This document shows, piece by piece, positions 38,184 through 46,022 of a stretch of 64,000 bases of DNA. The translations under genes were made by a program, and so were the position numbers. This DNA is from Microbacterium sp. W4I20 (GTDB taxonomy: Bacteria > Actinomycetota > Actinomycetes > Actinomycetales > Microbacteriaceae): positions 2,542,001-2,606,000 of the forward strand of contig NZ_JAUSYB010000001.1 in assembly GCF_030816505.1 (NCBI RefSeq), in the 5' to 3' direction. Positions within the stretch are counted from its first letter, which is position 1, and the number at the start of each line of letters is the position of its first letter. Under the pieces are notes generated by a model. It worked only from the letters and a program-made list of their open reading frames with translations, was not told the origin of the DNA and searched no databases.

Positions 38184-38734
38184 TCACGGTGTCGCGCGGT
38201 GATCCGGGGACGTGGTTGAACGCCTGATGGCCGTCCATAAGCACTGATCGCTATCGTCGCGGCTTCGCTCCCGTCGGTTGCGAATGCTGTGACCGACCTG
38301 CGCAGAGGACCCTCGTTCTGGATTCCATGATCAGAAAGCTCTATGGCTGCGCTGACGCGACCGTGGGGGTTTCGTTGGACTGATGACCTGGGCCTACGGC
38401 TCGACGCTGTAGCCGGCGAATGGGTTCGACCACACGGGGACGTCACGTCACGTGACACCTCTCTACACGCGAACTCCGACGTGGCCACCCGCGAACTCTG
38501 GTTTGTCGCTCGTGGACGATCGTGTTCACGAAGCATCGTGCCGCACGACGTCAGAGGCGCCGACACATCGTGCACCCGCTCCAGAGCCTTGCGCGCCGCA
38601 CGGTGCCAATGACGGATGAAGATCATTCCTTCATCAATGCCGGCATGCGCGCCCGACTTGATTGGCTGCGGCAGCTGTCTCCTCTGGTGCCTGCAAAGCG
38701 AGCCACCCGCCGATGCCCCGAGCGTTCTGCGCAC

Positions 38735-38750
38735 TGTTTCACGTGAAACA
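38735..38750. promoter_or_regulatory. parS: parS site 3
   Basis: Perfect TGTTTCACGTGAAACA in gene-free DNA. Confidence 0.97.
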
Positions 38751-38952
38751 TTGGTCACGGTTACAGGGAGCATCGGGGCCACCGGCCGACCCCGGCATTC
38801 TCGCCCAGTGGCCAGAGAACGACGCAGACGACCGTGCGTCTCGCACGAGCGCTCATACGGCGTATCGCACCGCTGCCAAGTGCCGCGCGTCGTCGCTGCG
38901 GGGACGGGCAGAGGTGTGGCGCATCGTCGCCGGGGGATCCCAACCACCACCG

Positions 38953-38968
38953 TGTTTCACGTGAAGCA
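38953..38968. promoter_or_regulatory. parS: parS-like site 4, one mismatch
   Basis: TGTTTCACGTGAAGCA has one change from the palindrome in its right arm. It could be a weaker ParB site. Confidence 0.75.
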
Positions 38969-39106
38969 TTCACCTCGCGCTCCGGCTGTACTCCCCCTCC
39001 TCACCCGCGGAGTGCTCGATGGATCGACTTCCGCTGCCATTCGATCCCGTTCGCGCCGTCAGGCTCGAGCCGCTCGATTCCTCATCGATCTCCAGCACAA
39101 CCCGCA

Positions 39107-39122
39107 TGTTTCACGTGAAACA
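39107..39122. promoter_or_regulatory. parS: parS site 5
   Basis: Perfect TGTTTCACGTGAAACA with A/T flanks. Confidence 0.97.
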
Positions 39123-39397
39123 TCGACATCGCATCGAGTTGACGACATGTGCTGAATCTCAGCCCGTGCTCGCGGCACACACCCGCCCATCGCCGCCAAC
39201 ATTCGACCCGGCGTCGCTAGGTGCACTGGGGGTGTGGGGGAGTACCAACGGATCGCGGAAGCACCTTCGCTCGAGGCAAGAACTTCAGTATCGGCAGCCG
39301 TCCTACTCGATACCCATAGCTCCGCCCATCTCACTGACTCAGCTCCCCGCCCAGGCCGACTCCGCGGGTCCCTCGTCTCTACCGGGGGGACCGCGAA

Positions 39398-39413
39398 TGT
39401 TTCACGTGGAACA
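39398..39413. promoter_or_regulatory. parS: parS-like site 6, one mismatch
   Basis: TGTTTCACGTGGAACA has one change in the right arm. Confidence 0.75.
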
Positions 39414-39706
39414 ACGACTCGGGCTTAGGGTGCCTCACTTCGGCGCCCGAAGACACGCCTTGTCGAATACTCCCGCCCGACCGGCGCCTCTTCAGCGGGG
39501 CATGCATATGACTGCTTCGTAACGTGAGGGTGCAGGGGTCGCCTGCCATAAAGCAAGATGTCACGCATCACCGAACGCCCAACGGCATTCCGCGGTACGC
39601 GTCGGAATAGGGCGTGGGGTGGTCGCGCCGCGAAGTTGAATACTCGTCTCATCATTCCGGATCGAGGTGTGAACCCCGCGAGACTGAAACCCGCTCGGCA
39701 CCGAGA

Positions 39707-39796
39707 GGGTGGGATGCTCCCGTGAGTGAGCATCGGGAGGGGTCCCCGCTTGCGGGGAGGGTGCCCGTTCTGCGAAGGAGGGGGAGCATCCCACCC
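39707..39796. repeat. palindromic element, copy B (rsmG-parA gap)
   Basis: Perfect 15-bp ends, GGGTGGGATGCTCCC (39707-39721) and complement (39782-39796), enclose an internal hairpin (CCCCGCTTGCGGGG). The core GAGCATCGGGAGGGG is shared with copies A and C. Its length equals that of copy A. Confidence 0.75.
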
Positions 39797-39928
39797 GGCC
39801 CCACAGAAGCAGCTGAGACATCCCCGAGCAGCCGGACGCAGAGCCGTCTTCACCACCCCCACCACCCTCCCTCGGCTCCCAACGCCGCCCCCAGCGATTA
39901 GAGTGGAACGCGGCCCCGAAAGGAGTGG

Positions 39929-40855
39929 ATGTTTCACGTGAAACAATCCGAAAAGGCATCTTCGAGCGAATCGTTCGGGATGGATACACCGCTCGCGCGG
40001 GAGCTCGCCGATCTTTCCGCTCGGCGCCGGGCGCTCGAGGGTGCGAAGGTCGAATTCACGGGCGAGACGCGCGTTCTCACCGTCTCGAACCAGAAGGGTG
40101 GCGTGGGTAAGACCACGTCGGCCGTCAACATCGCCTCCGCTCTCGCCGGTCTGGGTGCGAAGGTCCTTGTCATCGACCTCGACCCGCAGGGGAACGCATC
40201 CACCGCGCTGGGAGTTCCCCACAGTGCCGAGGTCCCCAGTGTCTACGACGTGCTGATCGAGGACTTCCCGCTCGCTGACATCGTGCAGCAGAGCCCGGAG
40301 GATCCGAATCTCTTCTGTGCACCGAGCACCATCCACCTCGCGGGCGCCGAGATCGAGCTGGTCGCCCAGGTGGCGAGAGAGCACCGCCTGCGCCGCGCAC
40401 TTGAGGTGTACCTCGTCGACAGCCCGATGGACTTCGTCATCATCGACTGCCCACCGTCGCTGGGGCTGCTCACGATCAATGCTTTCACCGCAGCATCCGA
40501 GGTCTTCATCCCGATCCAGTGCGAGTACTACGCGCTGGAGGGTCTCAGCCAGCTGCTCGGCAGCATCCAGATGATCCAGAAGCACCTGAATCCTTCGCTG
40601 CACCTCTCCACCATCCTGCTGACGATGTTCGACGGGCGTACGCGGCTCGCACAGCAGGTGGCCGATGAGGTGCGCACGCACTTCCCCGAGCAGGTGCTGA
40701 CGACGGTGATCCCGCGGTCGGTGCGCGTGTCGGAAGCACCGAGTTTCGGACAGACCGTGATCGCCTACGATGGGCAATCCGCCGGTGCGATCGCGTACCG
40801 CGAGGCCGCCGTCGAGATCGCGTCGCGGACGGCGACGCAGAGCAAGGAGAAATGA
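39929..40855 (+). CDS. parA: chromosome partitioning ATPase ParA
   Basis: A 308-residue ParA/Soj ATPase that drives origin segregation. The deviant Walker A is KGGVGKTT at 56-63 with the signature Lys56, and Walker B-like VIIDCPPSLGLL follows. An N-terminal extension (1-47) precedes the ATPase fold. The ATG at 39929 has a strong AAGGAG site 5 bp upstream, although it is built from a parS site. The stop overlaps parB. Confidence 0.95.
   Translation: MFHVKQSEKASSSESFGMDTPLARELADLSARRRALEGAKVEFTGETRVLTVSNQKGGVGKTTSAVNIASALAGLGAKVLVIDLDPQGNASTALGVPHSAEVPSVYDVLIEDFPLADIVQQSPEDPNLFCAPSTIHLAGAEIELVAQVAREHRLRRALEVYLVDSPMDFVIIDCPPSLGLLTINAFTAASEVFIPIQCEYYALEGLSQLLGSIQMIQKHLNPSLHLSTILLTMFDGRTRLAQQVADEVRTHFPEQVLTTVIPRSVRVSEAPSFGQTVIAYDGQSAGAIAYREAAVEIASRTATQSKEK
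39930..39945. promoter_or_regulatory. parS: parS site 7, inside the parA start
   Basis: Perfect TGTTTCACGTGAAACA starting at the second base of the parA ATG, so the site encodes the first residues MFHVKQ. ParB bound here would cover the parA initiation region. Confidence 0.95.
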
Positions 40856-41817
40856 TGGCGAAGCGCACTGGACTGGGCAGGGGCATCGGAGCCCTGATCC
40901 CGACGGCAGACCAGGCGGAGCGTCCGGTGGACGTGTTCTTCCCGGGTGCCAACCTGCGCCCGAGCGAGGTACAGATCAGCACGGTGGCGCAGGAGCCCGA
41001 TCTCGCGGTCGTCCCCGGCATCCATCTCGTGCAGGTCGATCCGCACCAGATCGTTCCCAATCCCCGGCAGCCGCGCACGCACTTCAACTCGGACGATCTC
41101 GCCGAGCTGGTGCACAGCGTCCGCGAGTTCGGTGTGCTGCAGCCGGTGGTCGTGCGCAAGAACAGCGACGGCGAGTACGAGCTGATCATGGGGGAGCGGC
41201 GTACGCGCGCCGCCCGCGAGGCCGGACTCGACACGATCCCGGCCATCGTCCGCGAGACGGCTGACGAGGATCTCCTCCGCGACGCCCTGCTCGAGAACCT
41301 CCACCGCTCGGAGCTCAACCCGCTCGAGGAAGCCTCCGCCTATCAGCAGCTGCTCGAGGACTTCGGCATCACGCAGGAGGAGCTCGCGACGCGCATCGGA
41401 CGTTCGCGTCCGCAGATCAGCAACACCATCCGACTGCTCAAGCTGCCGGTTCCCGTGCAGCAGCGTGTCGCCGCAGGTGTTCTGACCGCGGGTCACGCCC
41501 GCGCCATCCTCAGCCTGGAGACTCCGGAGGCGATGCAGAAGCTCGCCGACAAGGTCGTGAACGAAGACCTCTCGGTGCGTGCCACGGAAGAGGCCGCGAA
41601 GTCCCAGCCCTCCGCCGGGAAGAGCACGAAGCCTACGCCGGGAGCCCGACGCGCCTACCTCGACGAGGTCGCCGGCAAGCTCGGCGACCGCCTGAACACG
41701 CGCGTGAAGATCGCTCTCGGTGCGCGCAAAGGCCAGGTCACGATCGATTTCGCTTCCATCCAGGATCTGAACCGGATTCTCGAGGAAATCGGCGAAGAGG
41801 GATACGGCCGCAGCTGA
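40852..41817 (+). CDS. parB: chromosome partitioning protein ParB
   Basis: A 321-residue CTPase/DNA-binding protein that loads at parS. The N-terminal CTP-binding domain has NPRQPRTHF and MGERRTRAAREAGL, plus ENLHRSELNPLEEA. A helix-turn-helix core contains IGRSRPQISNTIRLLKLP. A C-terminal dimerisation domain ends EEIGEEGYGRS. Two adjacent ATGs (40852 or 40855) can start it. The nearby parS sites are its expected targets. Confidence 0.95.
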   Translation: MMAKRTGLGRGIGALIPTADQAERPVDVFFPGANLRPSEVQISTVAQEPDLAVVPGIHLVQVDPHQIVPNPRQPRTHFNSDDLAELVHSVREFGVLQPVVVRKNSDGEYELIMGERRTRAAREAGLDTIPAIVRETADEDLLRDALLENLHRSELNPLEEASAYQQLLEDFGITQEELATRIGRSRPQISNTIRLLKLPVPVQQRVAAGVLTAGHARAILSLETPEAMQKLADKVVNEDLSVRATEEAAKSQPSAGKSTKPTPGARRAYLDEVAGKLGDRLNTRVKIALGARKGQVTIDFASIQDLNRILEEIGEEGYGRS

Positions 41818-41878
41818 TCACCCCCGACGTCCCCGGGGAGGCCTAGACTCGCGTCAGATGACGTCGAGGAGGGGCACA

Positions 41879-43327
41879 ATGTCGCGCACACAACCTGGAT
41901 CCGCCATACGAGGCCGCGTCATCGCGGTCAGCATCGCCGCCGCCCTGGGCGGCTTCCTGTTCGGTTTCGACACCGCGGTGATCAACGGCGCAGTCGACGC
42001 GCTGGCCGGCAGTCAGTCGGGCTTCGATCTCGGTGTGGGCCTCAAGGGCTTCGCCGTCTCGTCGGCACTGATCGGATGCGCGGTCGGGGCGTGGTTCGCG
42101 GGCCCGCTGGCGAACCGCTTCGGCCGCATCCCGATCATGGTGGTCGCCGCCGTGCTCTTCCTGCTGTCTTCTCTCGGCTCCGGCTTCGCGTTCGGCGTCG
42201 TGGACCTGATCATCTGGCGCGTCGTCGGCGGCCTCGGCGTGGGCGCAGCATCCGTCATCGCCCCGGCCTACATCGCCGAGGTGTCGCCGGCGAACATCCG
42301 CGGGCGACTCGGTTCGCTGCAGCAGCTGGCCATCGTGACCGGTATCTTCATCGCCCTGCTCTCGGACGCCATGCTCGCGAACGTGGCCGGGGGAGCGGCC
42401 GAGCCGCTGTGGGGTCTGGACGCCTGGCGCTGGATGTTCATCGCCGGCGCCGTGCCCTCCATCGTCTACGGCGCGATCTCGATGAGACTGCCCGAGTCTC
42501 CGCGGTACCTCGTCGCCAAGGGGGAGATCGACAAGGCCTCCGAGGTGCTCACGACGGTCACGGGTGCGGTCGACGTGAAGGCGAAGATCGCCGAGATCAC
42601 CGGCACGCTCAACACCGAGCGCACGGAATCGCTGCGTGATCTTCGCGGCAACCGGCTGGGCCTGAAGCCGATCGTGTGGGTCGGCATCCTGCTGTCGGTG
42701 TTCCAGCAGTTCGTCGGCATCAACGTCATCTTCTACTACTCCACGACCCTCTGGCAGTCGGTCGGATTCGGTGAATCCGAGGCGCTGCTGATCACCGTGA
42801 TCACGTCGGTGACGAACATCGTCGTGACGATCGTCGCGATCCTGCTCGTCGACAAGATCGGCCGACGGATCATGCTCCTCGTGGGCTCGGTCGGCATGAC
42901 CGTCACCCTCGGCCTGATGGCTCTCGCCTTCTCCTTCGGCACGTTGGATGCCGAGGGCGCGGTGACGCTCCCGGACCCGTGGGCGACGGTCGCACTGATC
43001 TGCGCCAACGGATTCGTCGTGTTCTTCGGAGCCACCTGGGGCCCGCTGGTGTGGGTGCTGCTGGGGGAGATGTTCCCGAACTCGATCCGTGCCGGTGCCC
43101 TCGCGGTGGCTGCTGCAGCGCAGTGGGTGGCGAACTTCTTCATCTCGACGACGTTCCCGGCCTTCTCGGCGATCGGCCTGCCGTTCGCCTACGGCTTCTA
43201 CGCGTTCTTCGCGCTGCTGTCGTTCTTCTTCGTGTACTTCAAGGTCGCCGAGACCAAGGGCAAAGAGCTCGAGGACATGCGCGAAGACACGAAGGTCGAG
43301 CGCCGGAGGCGCCCCAGTCGGACGTAG
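41879..43327 (+). CDS. MFS sugar porter
   Basis: A 482-residue sugar transporter with 12 predicted membrane helices. Sugar-porter marks are GGFLFGFDTAVINGA in helix 1, the LANRFGRIPIM loop, LPESPRYLV after helix 6, VFQQFVGIN in helix 7 and the C-terminal FKVAETKGKELEDM. It resembles glucose/xylose:H+ symporters. I chose the ATG at 41879 for its GGAGGGG site; 41858 is in frame. It interrupts the usual parB-trxA neighbourhood. Confidence 0.9.
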   Translation: MSRTQPGSAIRGRVIAVSIAAALGGFLFGFDTAVINGAVDALAGSQSGFDLGVGLKGFAVSSALIGCAVGAWFAGPLANRFGRIPIMVVAAVLFLLSSLGSGFAFGVVDLIIWRVVGGLGVGAASVIAPAYIAEVSPANIRGRLGSLQQLAIVTGIFIALLSDAMLANVAGGAAEPLWGLDAWRWMFIAGAVPSIVYGAISMRLPESPRYLVAKGEIDKASEVLTTVTGAVDVKAKIAEITGTLNTERTESLRDLRGNRLGLKPIVWVGILLSVFQQFVGINVIFYYSTTLWQSVGFGESEALLITVITSVTNIVVTIVAILLVDKIGRRIMLLVGSVGMTVTLGLMALAFSFGTLDAEGAVTLPDPWATVALICANGFVVFFGATWGPLVWVLLGEMFPNSIRAGALAVAAAAQWVANFFISTTFPAFSAIGLPFAYGFYAFFALLSFFFVYFKVAETKGKELEDMREDTKVERRRRPSRT

Positions 43328-43336
43328 GCTGGAAGC

Positions 43337-43672
43337 ATGTCCGAGTCCGTTCAGCGCCGCGCCAGCCTCGAAGTGCTGCGTGCGGAAGCCGCCGACGAAC
43401 TGGCCGTGCTCATTCAGGAACGCCTCCTCGGCGGCGAGGATCCGTGGGAGTTCATGGAGGAGCTGCCGAGCGTCGACGAACTCGTCGTCTACCTGCTGCG
43501 GGCCGACAACATCAACGCGAACGACGGCGTGCGACCCAACGCGGCGCGGCATTACCGCGTGCTGCGGCAGATCGCGCTGGAGTACCCGGAGCTGACCCCC
43601 GCGGTCTGGGGGCTGCTCGACGAGAAGCAGCGCCACCGCCGGTGGGATCCGACGGTCGCCGACCGCTCCTGA
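43337..43672 (+). CDS. conserved hypothetical protein
   Basis: A 111-residue acidic, helical protein without membrane segment. Recognisable stretches are WEFMEELPSVDELVVYLLRADNINAND and HRRWDPTVADRS, but I know no function. It lies 9 bp after the transporter and 1 bp before the GrpB-family gene on the same strand. Confidence 0.7.
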   Translation: MSESVQRRASLEVLRAEAADELAVLIQERLLGGEDPWEFMEELPSVDELVVYLLRADNINANDGVRPNAARHYRVLRQIALEYPELTPAVWGLLDEKQRHRRWDPTVADRS

Positions 43673-43673
43673 C

Positions 43674-44201
43674 ATGCCCCGGATGCTGGTGCAATACGAC
43701 CCGCGCTGGCCGGAGCAGTTCGAGGAGATCGCCGCTGAGCTGCGGGCACACGGCGATCCAGACTGGGTGATCGAGCACATCGGTTCGACCGCCGTCCCCG
43801 GCATGCGCGCGAAACCGATCATCGACCTCGCCGTTCGCCTCGAGAGCGTTGCTGACTTCGACGCGCGTCGACCAGCTCTGGAGGCGATCGGCTGGCACCT
43901 GGGCAGCAGCGTGCAGAGCCACCCGGTGATGGTGTTCGAGGAGAACGGCACCCGCACCCGCATCGCGCACTTCTTCGCCGCGTCCGACTGGGAGACCGTC
44001 AACCAGCGCATCCTGCGGGACTGGCTCCAGGCTCATCCGGCGGATGCGGATCGCTACGTCCACGCGAAATGCGACGCCGTCGCCGCTGCCGCCCGCGGCA
44101 CATCGACCTACAACGCCGCCAAGACCCCCGTCATCCAGGACCTCGTCGACCGCGCCCGCGCGTCGCGCGGCCTCCCCACGGTCCCTGTCTCCGACAAGTA
44201 G
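43674..44201 (+). CDS. GrpB family (UPF0157) protein
   Basis: A 175-residue protein of the nucleotidyltransferase-like GrpB family. It shows the hallmark VQYDPRWPEQFEEIAAEL, IEHIGSTAVPGM and AKPIIDLAV motifs. The activity is unproven; a nucleotidyltransferase fold is assumed from the family. It is the last gene of a three-gene run and is followed by a large hairpin. Confidence 0.88.
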   Translation: MPRMLVQYDPRWPEQFEEIAAELRAHGDPDWVIEHIGSTAVPGMRAKPIIDLAVRLESVADFDARRPALEAIGWHLGSSVQSHPVMVFEENGTRTRIAHFFAASDWETVNQRILRDWLQAHPADADRYVHAKCDAVAAAARGTSTYNAAKTPVIQDLVDRARASRGLPTVPVSDK

Positions 44202-44208
44202 CCCGCGT

Positions 44209-44254
44209 CGCAGCATCCGCCGTTCCCGCGCTGCGCACGCAGCATCCGCCGTTC
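44209..44254. repeat. 17-bp direct repeat
   Basis: CGCAGCATCCGCCGTTC occurs at 44209-44225 and 44238-44254, 12 bp apart, in the gene-free gap after the GrpB-family gene. Confidence 0.6.
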
Positions 44255-44299
44255 ACGATCTGCGGATGCTTCCGCCCAAAGCATCCGCAATTCGTGAAC
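44251..44299 (+). terminator. long hairpin after the GrpB-family gene
   Basis: Arms of 21 bp with two mismatches: GTTCACGA plus TGCGGATGCTT on the left pair with AAGCATCCGCA plus TCGTGAAC on the right around a 7-nt loop. No T-run follows. It may act as a terminator or as a repeated palindrome. Confidence 0.6.
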
Positions 44300-44381
44300 C
44301 CCTCCGCAGATTGTGCCTGCACCGGAACCCCTGTATCCACCCCCGCGGCGACTGCATACGTGCGCAACACCGTAGGGCGCA

Positions 44382-44457
44382 GGGTGTTCCCCGAACGAGC
44401 ATCGGGAGGGGCCCGCGAAGCGGGAGGGTCCCCGTTCCGCGAGTGAGGGGAACATCC
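44382..44457. repeat. palindromic element, copy C (GrpB-trxA gap)
   Basis: Ends GGGTGTTCCCC and GGGGAACATCC are inverted with one mismatch. The core GAGCATCGGGAGGGG and internal hairpin CCCGCGAAGCGGG align with copies A and B; the element is shorter, ~76 bp. The remaining 352-bp gap holds hairpins but no gene. Confidence 0.7.
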
Positions 44458-44500
44458 GGAGCCCGGAACCACCAGAAGAAACAACACAGGAGCACGCAGA

Positions 44501-44537
44501 AAAGGCCGCCACCCCCGAAACGGAGGTGACGGCCTTC
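44501..44537 (-). terminator. trxA terminator
   Basis: AAGGCCG, CACC and CCG on the left pair with CGG, GGTG and CGGCCTT on the right around AAA, with two small internal mismatches. It ends 17 bp before the trxA stop codon. Confidence 0.75.
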
Positions 44538-44553
44538 TCAGGGTCTCAGAGGA

Positions 44554-44877
44554 TCAGCCGATGAATGCGGCGAGGTCCTTCTCGAGGGCGAACTTGGGCT
44601 TGGCGCCGATGATGGTCGTCTTGACCTCACCGCCGTCGAACACCTTCATCGCCGGGATCGACGTGATCTGGTACTTCATCGCCAGCTCGGGGTTCTCATC
44701 CACGTTGAGCTTGAGGATGGTGATCTTGTCGGGGTTCTCGGACTGGATCTCGTCCAGAACCGGGGCGACCATGCGACAGGGACCACACCACTCGGCCCAG
44801 AAGTCCACCAGCACGGGACCGTCGGCCTGCAGAACGTCCTGTTCCCAGGTCGCCTGGCTCGTTGCCTTTGCACTCAT
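44554..44877 (-). CDS. trxA: thioredoxin
   Basis: A 107-residue thioredoxin with the redox motif WCGPC (Cys31, Cys34) and the cis-Pro region ITSIPAMKVFDGG. It reduces protein disulfides and is recharged by TrxB encoded just upstream. The trxB-trxA pair is on the same strand with a 67-bp gap. Confidence 0.96.
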   Translation of the reverse strand: MSAKATSQATWEQDVLQADGPVLVDFWAEWCGPCRMVAPVLDEIQSENPDKITILKLNVDENPELAMKYQITSIPAMKVFDGGEVKTTIIGAKPKFALEKDLAAFIG

Positions 44878-44944
44878 CAGAGTTCTCCTTGATTCGAGGT
44901 TCGTCAGCTATAACAGCCGACGGGGTGAAAGTGTTCCCGCGCGC

Positions 44945-45919
44945 CTACGCGGTGAGGATCTCGGCGGCCTCCGCGGCCGGGAACTCGACGGAGGCGTCTT
45001 CCAGATCCGCAAGGAAGTGCTCCGCGTCGAGCGCGGCGATCGTGCCCGTGCCGGCGGCCGTGATGGCCTGACGGTAGGTGGGGTCGATCACGTCGCCGGC
45101 GGCGAACACACCGGGGACCGACGTGACCGAGGAGCGGCCGTCGACCCAGATCGTGCCTTCGGCGGTGAGCTTCAGCTTGTCGTGCACGAGGTGCGTGCGC
45201 GGGTCGTTGCCGATGGCGATGAACAGGCCGTCGAGCGGGAGCTCGCTGAGCGTGCCGTCGACCGTGTTGCGCAGCTGCACACCGGTCACCGCGTCGCCGC
45301 CGAGGACCTGGGCGACCTCGCTGTTCCACACGAACTCGATCTTCTCGTTCGCGAAGGCGCGCTCCTGCATGATCTTCGAGGCGCGCAGGGTCTCCTTGCG
45401 GTGGATCACGTAGACCTTGTCGGCGAAGCGCGTCAGGAACGTGGCCTCTTCCATGGCGGAGTCGCCGCCGCCGACGACCGCGATCGTCTTCTGGCGGAAG
45501 AAGAACCCGTCGCAGGTGGCACACCAGGAGACGCCGTAGCCGGAGAGGCGCTCTTCGCCCTCGATGCCGAGCTTGCGGTAGGCGGAGCCGGTGGCGTAGA
45601 TCAGCGTCTGCGTCTCGTGCACCGCGCCGCTGCCGAGCGTGACCGTCTTGACGGGTCCGTCGAGCTGCAGGTCGGTGACGTCGTCGTAGAGCACCTCGGT
45701 GCCGAACTTCTCGGCCTGCTCCTGGAACTTCGCCATGAGCTCAGGGCCCATGATGCCCTCGGGGAAGCCCGGGTAGTTCTCGACCTCGGTGGTGTTCATC
45801 AGCTCGCCGCCGACCTCGACGGAGCTCGCGATGAGCAGCGGCTTGAGGTTCGCGCGCGCGGCGTAGATGGCGGCCGTGAATCCGGCGGGGCCGGAACCGA
45901 TGATGATGACCTGACGCAT
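44945..45919 (-). CDS. trxB: thioredoxin-disulfide reductase
   Basis: A 324-residue flavoenzyme with an N-terminal FAD site GSGPAGFTAAIYAAR, the redox-active CATC at 133-136, the NADPH site VVGGGDSAMEEA and the C-terminal VFAAGDVIDPTYRQA FAD contact. It passes electrons from NADPH to thioredoxin. Confidence 0.96.
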   Translation of the reverse strand: MRQVIIIGSGPAGFTAAIYAARANLKPLLIASSVEVGGELMNTTEVENYPGFPEGIMGPELMAKFQEQAEKFGTEVLYDDVTDLQLDGPVKTVTLGSGAVHETQTLIYATGSAYRKLGIEGEERLSGYGVSWCATCDGFFFRQKTIAVVGGGDSAMEEATFLTRFADKVYVIHRKETLRASKIMQERAFANEKIEFVWNSEVAQVLGGDAVTGVQLRNTVDGTLSELPLDGLFIAIGNDPRTHLVHDKLKLTAEGTIWVDGRSSVTSVPGVFAAGDVIDPTYRQAITAAGTGTIAALDAEHFLADLEDASVEFPAAEAAEILTA

Positions 45920-46022
45920 GTGCTCTCCGTCGTAGAAAAATGGATGCCGTCGAAAGACGTTCCGACTGGTTCAACCCATGGTAACCGCGCGGCATTCCCT
46001 GAGCTGAGAGCGCGCGGCGCGC

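Larger units (their letters stand above)
38155..39928. other. 1.77-kb gene-free region with parS sites
   Basis: No frame here has a credible product: the open frames are short, Arg/Ser/Pro-rich and lack conserved motifs or ribosome sites. The base composition is less GC-rich than neighbouring genes. It holds parS sites 2-6 and palindromic element B, and ends at the parA ribosome site. It probably serves as a ParB-loading/spreading zone. Confidence 0.7.

Noticed and set aside
38159..38950. Minus-strand 263-codon frame in the rsmG-parA gap
   Set aside because: It reads through parS sites, has no ribosome site and an unstructured Arg/Ser/Thr-rich product.
39425..40777. Minus-strand frame through the parS region and parA
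   Set aside because: It crosses a parS site, palindromic element B and parA; the product is low-complexity and overlaps a clear gene.
41843..44011. 722-codon minus-strand frame opposite the sugar transporter
   Set aside because: It is antisense to the MFS transporter and GrpB-family genes, with an Asp/Arg/His-rich product and no domain.
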